Assembly (NCBI GenBank): GCA_003615045.1
Contig: ML014112.1
Location: 124,001 to 188,000 of the forward strand
DNA length: 64,000 nucleotides
Source: Caulochytrium protostelioides
Taxonomy: Eukaryota; Chytridiomycota; Caulochytriomycetes; Caulochytriales; Caulochytriaceae
Direction: 5' to 3'
Part shown: piece after piece, positions 7,697 through 18,009 of the stretch
How the letters are laid out: each line of letters opens with the position of its first letter
How positions within the stretch are numbered: position 1 is the stretch's first letter
Notes under the pieces: generated by a model
The model's database searches: none
Told to the model about the DNA's origin: nothing
Seen by the model: the letters and a program-made list of their open reading frames with translations, nothing else
Translations under genes and position numbers: made by a program

Positions 7697-10636
7697 ATGG
7701 CCACGGGGGCCGACCGGATCTACGGCTTCGTCCCTGTCCCGCTGCACGCGGCGCTCGCAGCGATCGATGTTCCGTGGCGCACGCAGCTCGCCGTCGCCGA
7801 GGCGCTGCATGCCGCCACGGATGCGCTGGCTGGCGCCGACCGTGATGGCGCCCGTGGTGGCGACGGCGGCACGGACTGCGGCGCTGTCGCCCGCCATCTT
7901 CCCGAGATCGCCGAGCTGCTGCGGCCCCTCGTGGAGTCGAAACACTACCAAGTCGTCGGGGAAACGCTGGACTTGGTCGCGGCGCTCGTGGCGCGGCTCG
8001 GCCACACAATCCGGCCTGCTGTGCCGTCCGTCGTCGGCCTCGTCGCGCCGCGGCTTGCCGATAGCCAGGCCCTGCTGCGCCAGCGCGCGTTTCACGCCCT
8101 GCTCCACGTGCAGCGCTATGCGGGACCCCACGCCGTTCTCGCCCACCTCGTGCCGACGTTTGCCGGCCAGAATGCACGCTACCAGGAGGAGGTCTTTAAT
8201 TTCATGATTCAAGCTCTGCTTCTGCCTGCTTCGGCATCGACGTCATCATCGGGATCACCAGCATCAGCGTCGCCAGCCTTGTCGTCACCTTCATCGGCCC
8301 ACCGGACGACGACGACGGCGACGGCGACGGCGACCGTGCGCGCCATGTTCGATACTTTTGTTGATCTCGTCGGATTCTGGAAAGGGCGGACACGTCACGT
8401 CATGTGTGACCTGTTCGCCGTGTTCGCAGCCCAGCTCGGCCGCGATCTCTGCTTTGATGCCGTCCACGCTCACCCGGCCATCGCGCGTGCCGAGGCGCAC
8501 GAGATGGGGCTCCGGCTCCTCGACCCACGGCTCCCCCAGCGCGACGCCCACGGCTACCCGACCACGCCGGCGGCTGCGATCGCGGCCGGACGCCGCGTGC
8601 CGGCACGACGGGCCGGTCCCGCCCCCACTGCTGCCGCCACTGCTGCCGCTGCCGTAGACGACAATGAAGACGATGCTTTGGCCGTTCTCCAGCAACTGCA
8701 CCGCCGTCATTGCCGCGAGATTGGTGACGAGATTGGCGCCGAGAGCACCCTAGCCCGCTCCGTCTCGTCAACGACGGCGTCCACGACGCAGGCATCTGCA
8801 ACGCCGCGCGGACACAGTGGCATGACCACGGCCACTACTGGGAGCGGGACGCCTGCGCGTCGCGGGCACCCGATCCAGCGCAAATCCTCGGCGCTGCCGT
8901 GGGACACCGGCTGCTCCACGGCGATGGCGACGGCGGCCGGAGTCCGCTTCCCGGCGCCGCGCGCCGCATCGCCCAACACCCGGTCCGCGAGTACCAGTGC
9001 CGCGACCTGCGTGCCCACGCCGTCGTCGGCAGCGTCGGCGTCCTCGTCGGCGTCCTGTGCACGCCACGTGGCGTCACCGCCAGGCTTCATGTCGACGCTC
9101 GCGACGCCCGCGACGCCCGCTGCGGCGGTGCTATCGCGGCCTGACAGCGCGTCCGTCGTGGCCCACACCCCGTCCGGCGGCCCGTCGCCTGCACGGCCGG
9201 TCTCCCGTGCGATCCGGCCCATGCCGGCGGCCGCGCTGGAGCAGCTGTGGGCGCTGCCGATCGAGATGAGCGCGAGCGTGAGCGACGCCGTCTCGTCCGC
9301 CAGCGGCGGATCGCGGACAGCGCCAACGACGCCGCGCAGCCTGATGACGACGTCGCCGGCGCGCCGATCGATCCAGCGGTCGCCGACGACGAAGGCGCGC
9401 CTGCTGACCATGACGCGGACCGACGACGGCGGACGAGGCAGCGAGGGCGACCGCCCCCGTGACCGCCACAGCGACCGCCACAGCGGCAGCGACATCGCTA
9501 GCGACAGTGACAACGACCACAGCCGCGAAGCGCTGGTCCGCGACGCCTGGTCGCCTTCCTCGACCCAGGCCCGGACGCCCGCCGTGGCCAAGTCCGCGTC
9601 GGACCTCGCCTTCGACGCCCTCTACCACTCGGACTTTGATCTCACCGGAACGCCTGCCGGCGCGATCGAATCGCCGGCGACCCCGCCGACGGCGCTGGTG
9701 TCGCCACGGGTATCCCGGAGGACGGTCGGCCATGCGGGGCCCCTCCACGCGGCCGCCACGGCGCCCTCGACCGGCGAAGCGGGCCGCGCGACGCCGCCGC
9801 CGGCACGGGCCTCGGCGCCCGCCGTGCGAGGGACGGGCGCACGAGCACGGGCGACGACACCGGCGAAGCTGGCTGCGGCGAACACGTCACCCCCGGGGCC
9901 CGCGGCGCGGTCATCCGTGTTTGTGCTGAGCACGGTGCGCGAGGACCTTGCGACGATGCAGTCGACGACAGCAGACTGGGAGGCGAAGGTCCGCGCGATT
10001 GATCGGATGGCGGCGACGATGGTGCCCGCAAACGCGTCGAAGCTGGCGCCGCTGTGCCACGAGCTGACGCTCGCGACGGTCGCGGAGATGGGCGGCCTGC
10101 GGTCGAAGCAGGCGAAGAGCGCGACGGTGCTGATGGGCCGGCTGGTCCAGACGCTGCCCGCGCAGCTCGAACCGGAGATCGAACACGTCATGGGCGGTCT
10201 CTTCCGCAAGGCCGCAGACGGCTCAGTCTTCATCCAGACCCAAGTCGACGCGGCTCTTACGGCCGCGGTCGCCGCCCTGGGGCCGATCGCCGCGCCGCGG
10301 CTCCTCACGGCGCTGCTCAACAACCGCCATCAGAAGCATACCGGTGTCCGCCAGCGCGTGGCGGCGCTGCTGGCCGAGACGCTGCGCCACATGACTCCCA
10401 CGCAGCTGGCCAAGGTTGTCAGCCCAACGCCGTCCGCGGACTCGGAACGCCTCTTCCAGACGCTGTATGCCTACCTGCGCGATGGGTTGGCGGCGACACG
10501 GCGCCACGCGCGCGCCGGCTTCGCCGTGCTGGCGGGCCAGCCGCCGTTTTCCAAATGTCTCGTGCTGCGCTTGACGCCCCCACAAGCCGCCGATGTCGCC
10601 GCGATGCTCCGCGCGCCGCCGCCGAAAGACGAGTAG
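7697..10636 (+). CDS. TOG-domain protein, TOGARAM/crescerin-like (or CLASP-like) microtubule regulator
   Basis: The 979-residue protein begins at the first in-frame ATG (7697, good GCCGATGG context). The N-terminal region (about 10-175) is a HEAT/TOG-type helical array with intra-repeat motifs such as HYQVVGETLDLVAALV and LLRQRAFHALLHVQ. A Ser/Thr/Pro/Ala-rich disordered linker of roughly 570 residues follows. A C-terminal TOG domain (about 750-935) contains DWEAKVRAIDRM, LRSKQAKSATVLMGRL, VFIQTQVDAALTA, LLTALLNNRHQKHTGVRQR. The FI..QVDAAL and VRQR pattern resembles the last TOG domain of TOGARAM proteins more than CLASP. TOGARAM/crescerin proteins bind tubulin and govern ciliary microtubules, which would fit a zoosporic fungus; CLASP proteins act at the cell cortex and spindle. 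An AATAAA lies 59 bp past the stop, and the gene converges on the membrane-protein gene. Confidence 0.8.
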   Translation: MATGADRIYGFVPVPLHAALAAIDVPWRTQLAVAEALHAATDALAGADRDGARGGDGGTDCGAVARHLPEIAELLRPLVESKHYQVVGETLDLVAALVARLGHTIRPAVPSVVGLVAPRLADSQALLRQRAFHALLHVQRYAGPHAVLAHLVPTFAGQNARYQEEVFNFMIQALLLPASASTSSSGSPASASPALSSPSSAHRTTTTATATATVRAMFDTFVDLVGFWKGRTRHVMCDLFAVFAAQLGRDLCFDAVHAHPAIARAEAHEMGLRLLDPRLPQRDAHGYPTTPAAAIAAGRRVPARRAGPAPTAAATAAAAVDDNEDDALAVLQQLHRRHCREIGDEIGAESTLARSVSSTTASTTQASATPRGHSGMTTATTGSGTPARRGHPIQRKSSALPWDTGCSTAMATAAGVRFPAPRAASPNTRSASTSAATCVPTPSSAASASSSASCARHVASPPGFMSTLATPATPAAAVLSRPDSASVVAHTPSGGPSPARPVSRAIRPMPAAALEQLWALPIEMSASVSDAVSSASGGSRTAPTTPRSLMTTSPARRSIQRSPTTKARLLTMTRTDDGGRGSEGDRPRDRHSDRHSGSDIASDSDNDHSREALVRDAWSPSSTQARTPAVAKSASDLAFDALYHSDFDLTGTPAGAIESPATPPTALVSPRVSRRTVGHAGPLHAAATAPSTGEAGRATPPPARASAPAVRGTGARARATTPAKLAAANTSPPGPAARSSVFVLSTVREDLATMQSTTADWEAKVRAIDRMAATMVPANASKLAPLCHELTLATVAEMGGLRSKQAKSATVLMGRLVQTLPAQLEPEIEHVMGGLFRKAADGSVFIQTQVDAALTAAVAALGPIAAPRLLTALLNNRHQKHTGVRQRVAALLAETLRHMTPTQLAKVVSPTPSADSERLFQTLYAYLRDGLAATRRHARAGFAVLAGQPPFSKCLVLRLTPPQAADVAAMLRAPPPKDE

Positions 10637-10694
10637 ACACTCCGCATGGCCCGCGGTCGAGGTATCCAATCCGATCGCGTCCCCGATTCGGTTC

Positions 10695-10700
10695 AATAAA
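10695..10700 (+). terminator. Candidate poly(A) signal AATAAA of the TOGARAM-like gene
   Basis: An AATAAA hexamer followed by an A-rich run lies 59 bp after the stop codon at 10636, inside the 178-bp gap between two convergent genes. Assignment rests on motif and position only. Confidence 0.5.
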
Positions 10701-10814
10701 AAAAGGTAGAGAAAGAAAGAGGAAGCGAGGAAGCGAGAGACCGATGGGATACATGAAGCCTCGGAACGGCCGACGGCATCATGTGTCGCACCGACGTGAC
10801 ACCGATCATAGCGA

Positions 10815-12440
10815 TCACACGTGCTCCAGGTGCTTCGTGGGCCGGCGCACGGCGGTTGTGCCAACCGGCGAGGTGAGGGACCGCGGTTCGCCGGTGGCGG
10901 GGATGACGGCGCCCTCGTGGCGCTGCGCCGCGGCGGCCGCGCCATGGCGGGCCGTGTCGATGCGGATGGCGCCCGGCGGCAGCGGCTGGCGCATCACGTG
11001 CGCTTGCTGCGCTTGCTGGACCTGCATGATGAGGCCGTTCGGGGCAAACTGCGGCCGCGAGGCGAGCGGGCCGGCGCCGATGGGGACTGCGGCGCGGGCG
11101 GGCACCGCGTCGTGCAGCTGCATGATGTGGCCGACGAGCGTCTGCGGCGCGCCGCGCGCTGCGGGCGTCTCGAGCATCGCGGCGTCGGGCGTGCTGCGCG
11201 ACGTCGGGCCCTCGAAACCCGCGGCGGGCATGCCGGCCGCCTGCCCGCGATGGTCGCGCGCCGTAGGCAGGCGCGTCAGGGGCATGAAGTCGCTGTCGCG
11301 GCACGGCGAGGACCACGCCGGCGGCGATGTCGTCGTGGTCGCCGTCGTCGGCGGCGCTGTCGCTGCCGGTGCCGCCGGTGCTGCCGGGGAGAGCAGGGTG
11401 CCGGTCGGCCGGCGGGCCAGCGTGCTGGTCGCCGTGACCATCCCGGCGCCGGGAGTCACCATGGCATCCGAGGGCTGACGGGACAGCGGCTGAGTGAACG
11501 TGGTCACGAACGAGGACTTGAGCGGGGTCGGCGGCGTGGTGTCGACGCCGCCGGCCATGACCGCATGGGATGCCGCGGTCGGGCGGCGACCGGGGGCTTT
11601 GCTGAAGACGGCGGCCGGGGAGCCGGCCGTGGCGGGCGAGGCGGCCGCGGAGGCGTGCGGGGAGCGGAAGTGCGCCAGCGCCGAGGCGGTGCGGGGGTCG
11701 CGCTCAAAGTGGGAAACCGCCGCGGTCGGCAGGTAGGGTTCTGGGGCAGACCGCGCAGCTTTCGATCCCTGCTCACGGTTCGAGCGCATGCAGAGCCAGA
11801 CGCCGAAGATGAGCAAGCAACCGGCGATGCCGGCGACGATGCCGATGACGTACGTGGGCACATAGGAACTGCCGATCTTTATATGGCCTGGATGTGCGGA
11901 GGCGGTTTCTGCGGCCTTGACATCGCACCACGTGGCCGCGCGGCACGCCGTCCACGTGCCGTCGATCGGCGAGAGCAGCTCCACCATGGCGGACGGATCG
12001 CCGTTGCTCGACAGCGGGTTTGTGAAGGCAAAGGTCGCATGGAACACCGCCGCCTCCGTGGCCGAGCACTGGTACCCTTGGTCCGTGCCGGCGGCCGCGA
12101 GCGCCGCGTCGACGGCGCACTGGACGGTCCCAATGTTGGCCGAGTACGGCTGAGCCGCCGTGAACTGGTAGGCTGCCGGAAAGCGCACGCGAGCCTTCCA
12201 GTGCCGCGAGGCCATCTGGGCCGGCGCTTCGGCCGTCACGTTCAGCAGGAACTGGTACGGCGCGAGCCACGTGGGGACCGACGTATAGCAGCACGTGCTG
12301 GTGTCGCTGCTGTCCGCGGCCATCGCCGTGCCTGCGACGGCCACGACGACCACGACGCCGGCGGCGACGATGGCAGCGACAGCTGACGCATGTTCGGCGC
12401 GGGGCCGGCTCGTGGCACGGGGGCCGCCGTGGCGCCGCAT
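10815..12440 (-). CDS. Single-pass type I membrane protein of unknown function
   Basis: No known family was recognised. The 541-residue protein starts at an ATG at 12440. A long hydrophobic Ala/Val stretch near residues 20-40 (AAIVAAGVVVVVAVAGTAMA) reads as a signal peptide with a cleavage site after the Ala residues. The putative ectodomain (about 42-195) has paired and spaced cysteines (TCCYTS, GTVQC, GYQCSAT, TACRAATWCD) and Thr/Ser-rich segments. A transmembrane helix follows at about 198-220 (YVIGIVAGIAGCLLIFGVWL), then basic residues. The roughly 320-residue cytoplasmic tail is Ser/Thr/Pro/Ala-rich and probably disordered. Topology suggests a cell-surface or wall-sensor-like protein, but that is inference. 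The gene converges on the TOGARAM-like gene. Confidence 0.75.
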   Translation of the reverse strand: MRRHGGPRATSRPRAEHASAVAAIVAAGVVVVVAVAGTAMAADSSDTSTCCYTSVPTWLAPYQFLLNVTAEAPAQMASRHWKARVRFPAAYQFTAAQPYSANIGTVQCAVDAALAAAGTDQGYQCSATEAAVFHATFAFTNPLSSNGDPSAMVELLSPIDGTWTACRAATWCDVKAAETASAHPGHIKIGSSYVPTYVIGIVAGIAGCLLIFGVWLCMRSNREQGSKAARSAPEPYLPTAAVSHFERDPRTASALAHFRSPHASAAASPATAGSPAAVFSKAPGRRPTAASHAVMAGGVDTTPPTPLKSSFVTTFTQPLSRQPSDAMVTPGAGMVTATSTLARRPTGTLLSPAAPAAPAATAPPTTATTTTSPPAWSSPCRDSDFMPLTRLPTARDHRGQAAGMPAAGFEGPTSRSTPDAAMLETPAARGAPQTLVGHIMQLHDAVPARAAVPIGAGPLASRPQFAPNGLIMQVQQAQQAHVMRQPLPPGAIRIDTARHGAAAAAQRHEGAVIPATGEPRSLTSPVGTTAVRRPTKHLEHV

Positions 12441-13735
12441 GGTGCTCCGGAGCGCGTGCGGGAGCGGAGGGGTATCTATGCGCCGTATTCACGAGGAATC
12501 GAGCGCCGCGGAGAAGCACGACGGGTCAGGCGCGCGAGGGCTGATCAGGTGATTCGTCCGCAGCGTGGCGAGCACCATCAAGGCGGTCCGAACGGCGGCT
12601 GGCGCACTGGATGAGGTATGGGATCCAGCAGAACGGAGTCCTCGCGGCGCCGCGCGACGACGATGCTGGCCGTGATCGATGGCGGCACCTACAGCGCGTA
12701 CCCAGCGCGGCAGAAAGCGGGGATGACGGGAGCGATCGGAACGACGAGTGACCGCGGCGCCGCTTGTCAGTAAGCAATCAGCAAGGGTTGCTGGGTCAGC
12801 ATGCAGGCAAGAAGGCCTCCGGCACGACGCAGAGATGGTCCATGAATCCCCTGAACACGATCTGATGGCGGGCGAGGGAAGAGCGGCAATGAAGACGTGA
12901 TGTTGCTGTTGCTGTCGCTATTGCCGTTGTCGTCGTCGCAAGAGTAGTGAGAGTAGCGAGAGTAGCGAGAGAAGCAGCAGCAGCCGTTGTTGTCATTGGC
13001 GCAACCGGCGATTCCTGCGGTAGATCCCGTCCGTCTGCGGTCTGAAGGGCCTTGAACATTATACGTATGCCACGTGGTGGCGGCTCACCACGGCTCCGAC
13101 TGGGTCCGAAACCCGGACATGGGATGCCGCCGGCGCCGTCTCGATCAGATCAGGATGTCTGGCCGGACGGAAGCGGCATCACCCGGTGGCGCCGTTCCCG
13201 CCATAATCCTTCATACGCCACGTCTCTCGCGCGCCGGCGCGTGGCGTTTCTCTCCATTAAGTGGCCAGGGGAAGGCGGCCCAGGTATACCAAAGGTAGCG
13301 CCTGGGCCGAAGCTTTCGAAGCCTTTGTAGCTTCCGGAGCTTTCGAAGCTTTCGAAGCTTGCCAGCGGAGTGCGGCGTGCGGAGGGACCCCCCGGAGGCG
13401 GCGGAGCGCCGTGATCGGCACCGCTGGTCGGTCACCCCCACGCGGCGGCGACTCGCCGGCCCGCCTGCGCTTCATTCAACCCCCTTCTTTTGATGGGGGG
13501 AGCAGCCCGCCCTCCGCATTCCCGGGGTCCGCGATGCGGTGAATGAACACGCGACGGGCCGCTCGTCGCTTCTCCTGAATCTTCATCCGTCAATATCATC
13601 AACACCATCAATTATTCTTTACAACGAGCATTGCGACAACGCTTCCTGCCTGTGATCCTTCGGTTTTTCGGATCGGGACAATGCTGGCATGGCGCGCGAA
13701 AGCGAGAGGAGACGGGTGATGATTTGGCGACAGTG
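12441..13735. other. Intergenic region, no supported gene
   Basis: Upstream region of the membrane-protein gene and downstream region of TSC13. Short imperfect AGCTTTCGAAG/CTTTCGAAGC repeats lie at about 13310-13360, and GAGAGTAGC repeats at about 12945-12975. No open frame shows a domain, signal peptide or convincing codon pattern. Confidence 0.5.
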
Positions 13736-14887
13736 CTACAGCAGGTACGGAATGAGGATCTTGCGGTGAGCCGGATACGTTTTGCCAAAGTCTTTGCGGT
13801 AGCGCGCGTCCTTCTTGCAGGCCCAGAAGTACATCTGGATCGCCCCCACGGCGGCAAAGAGGGCGACGACGGCGCTGCCAGTCATAGCGGCCATGGTGAC
13901 CCACCCAATGATCTCGAACGTGTAGTTGGGGCAGGCCACGCGGTTAAAGCCATAGCCGTAGGGCACACGGCGCTCCTTGCTTCCTGGCGGACGCAGGCGG
14001 CGCAGGGTCAGGTGCGTGAGGAGGTTGGAGAGTTCGGCCCACAGCCAGATCCCGACGCAGGCCCACTGCGCTGTGGTCATGGGCGTGAGGGCGGCGGCAC
14101 GGTGGGCAGGCGGAACATACATGGGGTATGCCAGCATTAGCCCGCCCAGCACCCAGTAGTGGAAGCAGTTTTTGGGCAGGTTCCGCAGCGGCATGGTGGC
14201 GTTGCTGAAACGGTGGACAAAAAGCGTCTCCAGCTCCCGCTTCAGATAGTGCGCCACGTTCATGGCAAAGACCACGGTCTGGAGTTCGGTGTGCACGGGC
14301 GCCGCCGAGGACGCGGCGGCGGCAGGGTATAGCCATGCCTGACCGTAGTAGAAGAGGCTGTGTAGCAGGATGGGCCCCGCGTACTCGGTGAGGAAGACCG
14401 CCGTCCACGACACCTGCGGCCCCAGGTCCTTCAGAACGATGACGGCGCCTGACGTGATGCCGTAGTGACTGAGAGACTGTGATGGATCCAGGACGGTCTC
14501 CTTCCAGGTCAAGCGCTGGCGTTGCGGGTTGATGCGCTCTGCCAGATCACATCATGCGGTAGTATCATATGACAGAACGCATCCATCGCGTCATGGAACG
14601 CATACCAATCCATCACGCGGTGAGTGAACCTATGCGTCCGTGCGCCCCATGCCGTGACCCAGTGACGATCAGGCCGTAGAACAACAGGGCGAGAGATGGG
14701 CCAAGGCGGCTGGTTGGCCGATGACCTGCCCATGCGCGGCGCCGTCTGGCCGCCCATACGGCGCAACCACGTCCTTACTTTGACTCGCAATGCTGTGCTG
14801 CAGCGCCGCGACGGAGTCGTCAGGCACCACGACCTCGGCCAGGAGGAGGGCGCCCGACCGCGCAGCCACTGAAACGGTGATCGCCAT
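13736..14887 (-). CDS. TSC13: Very-long-chain trans-2,3-enoyl-CoA reductase (TSC13/TECR), two exons
   Basis: TSC13 carries out the last reduction of the ER fatty-acid elongation cycle, feeding sphingolipid synthesis. Exon 1 (14887-14779) starts with ATG and encodes the ubiquitin-like N-terminus (MAITVSVAARSGALLLAEVV). Exon 2 (14538-13736) resumes with RINPQRQRLTWKE and continues LSHYGITSGAVIVLKDLGPQ. Joining at a GTAAGG donor and a GGCAG acceptor keeps phase 1 and gives 303 residues, close to the family's usual 300-310. Exon 2 alone would lack the start of the ubiquitin-like fold. The steroid-reductase-type membrane domain follows, with several hydrophobic helices. The conserved C-terminal block includes YGYGFNRVACPNYTFEIIGW, a site rich in catalytic residues, and the typical basic ending FGKTYPAHRKILIPYLL. 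The frame and the splice sites support each other. Confidence 0.93.
14539..14778 (-). other. TSC13 intron (240 nt)
   Basis: The donor is GTAAGG after exon base 14779 and the acceptor is CAG ending at 14539. Removal joins A with AG to make a Lys codon and restores the ubiquitin-like domain across the junction. It is the best-supported intron in the window. Confidence 0.88.
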
Positions 14888-16415
14888 GGCTGCCCGTGAG
14901 CTGGAGCAGGGACGACAGCGATGGCGAGGACAACTGAATCAGAAGCCGTCACAATCCAGTGAAAAGGAGAACGGGAGAAAGCAGACGCGGAAGCGGGGGC
15001 CTGCACGAGACGTCGAGGCGTCGAGGTGTGCGCCGGGCTCCTTTCAGGCATCAGTGTGCCCCCCGATGGCCCGCAATACGCGAGCGGCGCGCCTGACGCC
15101 GGACGTCCCACGGCGGCCGAGCCCATGGCCAGCATGAAAACCACGTGGACGCGGCATGCGGCAGCCCCTGGATGCGGCGGCGACGGCGTGGTCGACGACG
15201 CCGTGACGAGCGCGGGCACCACCAAGGCCCCCAGACCCGACGATCCGCCGCACGGTGGCGAGACGGCGAGACGGCTGCTGTGGCGAGACCCATCTTCGGC
15301 AGGCGTGCCGCAAGCCGCCGCTGTCCGGGTTTGGGAGAGGGGAGCCGGGTCCGGGTGCCTGCGCGGCGAGAGCTTCGTGGCGTGCGGCCGTATTGGCGGC
15401 ATTGCAGATGACGCAGGGCGACGCCCGGGCCGCCCAGCCCCATGCTGCGATGGGGGCCGGAGCCGGAGCGGTTTCCGAACCCCCTTGTCCGTGGCGAGAG
15501 ACCGGGGGCTCGCTCCAGAGCTCGATCCGAGGCACGAATCGGCAGTCAAGCAAAAGAAAACTAGATCTTGACCCATACGGAGATGCATTATTTTAGAGGC
15601 CTTGAGGAAAGAATTGGTAGTCGGTAAACAAGTCAAGTTCGATGCCTAAGGCGCGTCCGACAGATGGCGGCGGATGCGAGGGGCCCGTATCGAACGGAAC
15701 ACCTCAACGGAGCGACCGGCTTCGATGGTTCGCCCAGCCCTTGATTGATGATCATTGGGACGGGGGTCTTCATAGGTCCGATTCTCCGCACTCGTCTCGT
15801 TGTTCCTGCGATCGGTCTGACTGGCACATCGTGGTCACGCCTTTCTCACTTTTCCGATGAGCTCGGAGGCGTGGATATGTGCAGGTTCGGCAGTTTGTCG
15901 ATTGACGCGGTTCATTTTCGACAGTGGGCCTTTCCACATACCGCTGGCTCTTTTGGACCATCCTCGCTTAGTTGGTGATCCGTCGATTCCTTTTTTTAAG
16001 GTCGCAAAGCCACTGCATTGGTCGTGATACGAGAGCCCCACGCAATGAGGGGGGCCATGACCTGCTTCAGCGCATTCAGCACAATCGGATCCAATCCATG
16101 TGAGTGGCAATGCCCCATCTCGCTGCTTCATGCTTCGTCATCAAGTAAAGAGATGAGTTGAGATGCATGTAGCACGATGCGGGCGTGGCATGGACGGCCT
16201 TGAAATGCTGACAACAGGGCTAGGGCGGCCTGGATTTGAGGCAGCGCGCTGCAGGCCGCTCCCGTGTACGCATCATGATAGATAGAAGCCGAACAGGCCG
16301 GAAACGAGCCGCTGAGTCCGTGAGTATGCTAGCCTGATCGCCATATCGCGTTGTAATGGCAGCGGTGTGGTCGTCTGCCCCGCGTGTGCGGCTACTCGCC
16401 GCGTGAGCTCAAAAC
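14888..16415. other. Intergenic region, no supported gene
   Basis: Upstream of TSC13 and downstream of the putative spliced gene. Long minus-strand and plus-strand frames cross about 15030-15640, but they overlap one another, are rich in Arg/Pro and show no domain. From about 15,560 onward the base composition becomes clearly more AT-rich than in the flanking genes. Confidence 0.5.
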
Positions 16416-17160
16416 TTACGAGGCGTCGCACCGAAAGACATCCGGTGTGATCATGTCGATCGCATATGCCGTGCCCGCGATGCCGAAAGCTTCCTGAAGG
16501 GCGACGTCCACTAGTCGTCGGGTGAGCATCGGCGACGGCGTGGCCGGGACCTCAGTCAGCTGGGCGCCGGTGCAATCATATTCGCTACCGCACCAGTGCC
16601 CGTTGCACATTGCAAACCATAAGCCACATGTCGTGATTTGCATAGCGAGCATGGCCCATCCAGAATTCCGGATAGTAAGTTTCCAAAAAAAAAAAAAAAA
16701 AAAAAAAAAACAATTAGTCGATCGGTTATGGTCGGTGGGAGGGTGATACGGAGCCAATTGACCCCGCTGTTCGGGTGCCGCGCTTACATGGCAATTCGGG
16801 CATAGCTGTAGACCGTCACGGCAACCGTCTCCTTGCGCAGCGCCACCGCATGCTGTGCGGTGGCCGCCGGCCTTGGAACCATCACCGCGTCGGCGGCACT
16901 GATCGTCACGTTGCTTGTCTAAAAGAATTCAACTACAAAACACAGCAGAGCAGCGAGACGAGGGGTGCCTTCGTAAGAACGTGGAAACGTCGCGGGACCA
17001 CGAACGCTGAGCGGAGTTACGGCCAGGCGGTGGGGGGGCTCCACCGTGCCGATCTGCAGACGGGCATAGGATGCCCACACGTAGATGCGCAGGAGCCGTG
17101 GGAGCGGCGACGGCGGCGGGCCTGGAAGGAGCCTGTCGAGGGCCGCCCTTTCCGCCTTCA
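16416..17160 (-). CDS. Putative spliced gene fragment of unknown function (at least three exons)
   Basis: Three stretches with host-like codon use join in phase. The 5'-most visible exon ends at 17021 (reading IYVWASYARLQIGTVEPP) before a GTAACT donor. The middle exon is 16918-16788, preceded by a TTCTTTTAG acceptor (TSNVTISAADAVMVPRP). The last is 16584-16416, from a GGTAG acceptor to TAA (EYDCTGAQLTEVPATPSP and ITPDVFRCDAS). The introns are about 102 nt (16919-17020) and 203 nt (16585-16787). The second holds a T-run of about 27 bases and a TTACTATC branch-like site, and its interior is AT-richer than the exons. The 5' end was not resolved: the first frame closes upstream near 17180, so more exons are likely. 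No family was recognised. Phase agreement at both junctions is the main support. Confidence 0.4.
16685..16711. repeat. Poly(A)/poly(T) run of about 27 bases
   Basis: An uninterrupted A homopolymer on the plus strand. On the minus strand it would be the polypyrimidine tract inside the second intron of the putative spliced gene. It could also be the tail scar of a retroposed sequence, but no recognisable LINE or SINE body flanks it. Confidence 0.85.
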
Positions 17161-17188
17161 CGTATGAACTCGCGAGCGTTCATACGTG
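17161..17188. repeat. Near-perfect inverted repeat
   Basis: Arms CGTATGAAC and GTTCATACG flank an 8-base centre (TCGCGAGC). Read as RNA it would form a short stable hairpin. It sits at the 5' boundary of the readable part of the putative spliced gene; no function is known. Confidence 0.8.
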
Positions 17189-18009
17189 ATTTGGCCCGGC
17201 GACCGAAGCACGACGCGCTTTCCACGCGGGCGGCCCCACGGACTCGTGTGGCGGCGGGCTTGTCAGCATGGGCACCACGGCGGCGGCGGACGCAGCCGGG
17301 CTGGAGCGCCCCATGCCCTGTAGGGGCCTAGCATGGCCGCACTGCGGCGGCACCCCCGCCGAGGCGCTCGTCCAGACGCCGCAGAACAGGTTGCAGGCTC
17401 CATCAGTAGGGTCATGCGCGGGTGCGCCAGGGGTTTCAGGGCAGAGGCGACGCGAAAAGGGAAGCTCATCATTTCGTTTTCGTACTACTGGAACTACTCG
17501 AACTACAAGACAAGATGGCATTCGTACTACAAAAGATGGAGATGGAGTGAGGTGAAGTTGTAAACTCGTCAATGCGATGTCTGCCCAGCATGGATAAGAT
17601 GTCCATAAGCAATGCGTACGGAGCCGAGACGAAGCAAAGACGAAGCCGATACCAAGCTGACCCAAAGTCCCAAACGAGCCGAAACAAAGATAACGATGGT
17701 GATTCAACAATTTAAAGCTTAAGACTTGGGCAAAAATTATGACGGTGACAACTGGCGATGTTTGAGGGCGTGGGTCGTCAGATGGCCACGTGAGAGGCGC
17801 AGGGCGGCCGGGTCAAGACAGATCACGTTGCCACCCAACGATGGAGGGTTCGACCGTTACATGAAATTGCAGAAAAGCCAGACGGGAAGTACGCGGCACG
17901 ATGTCACGATGCTCCTTGAGAGCAACACATGCTCGGGAACCGCATCAGAGGGGGCGACTGAACACCTGGCGGCTCGGATCCCTCTGCCCGTCGTTAGCGT
18001 CGATTCAAC
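17189..18009. other. Intergenic region, no supported gene
   Basis: Possibly contains upstream exons of the putative spliced gene, since short minus-strand frames are open at about 17260-17470, but no splice-consistent model could be built. The stretch from 17500 to 17760 is AT-rich for this window. Confidence 0.4.

Noticed and set aside
14509-15636. 375-residue minus-strand frame overlapping TSC13
   Set aside because: It covers the TSC13 intron and exon 1 in the wrong frame and lacks features; the spliced TSC13 model explains the locus.
16685-16711. SINE/LINE poly(A) tail
   Set aside because: No retroelement body or target-site duplication was seen; an intronic T run of the minus-strand gene explains it better.
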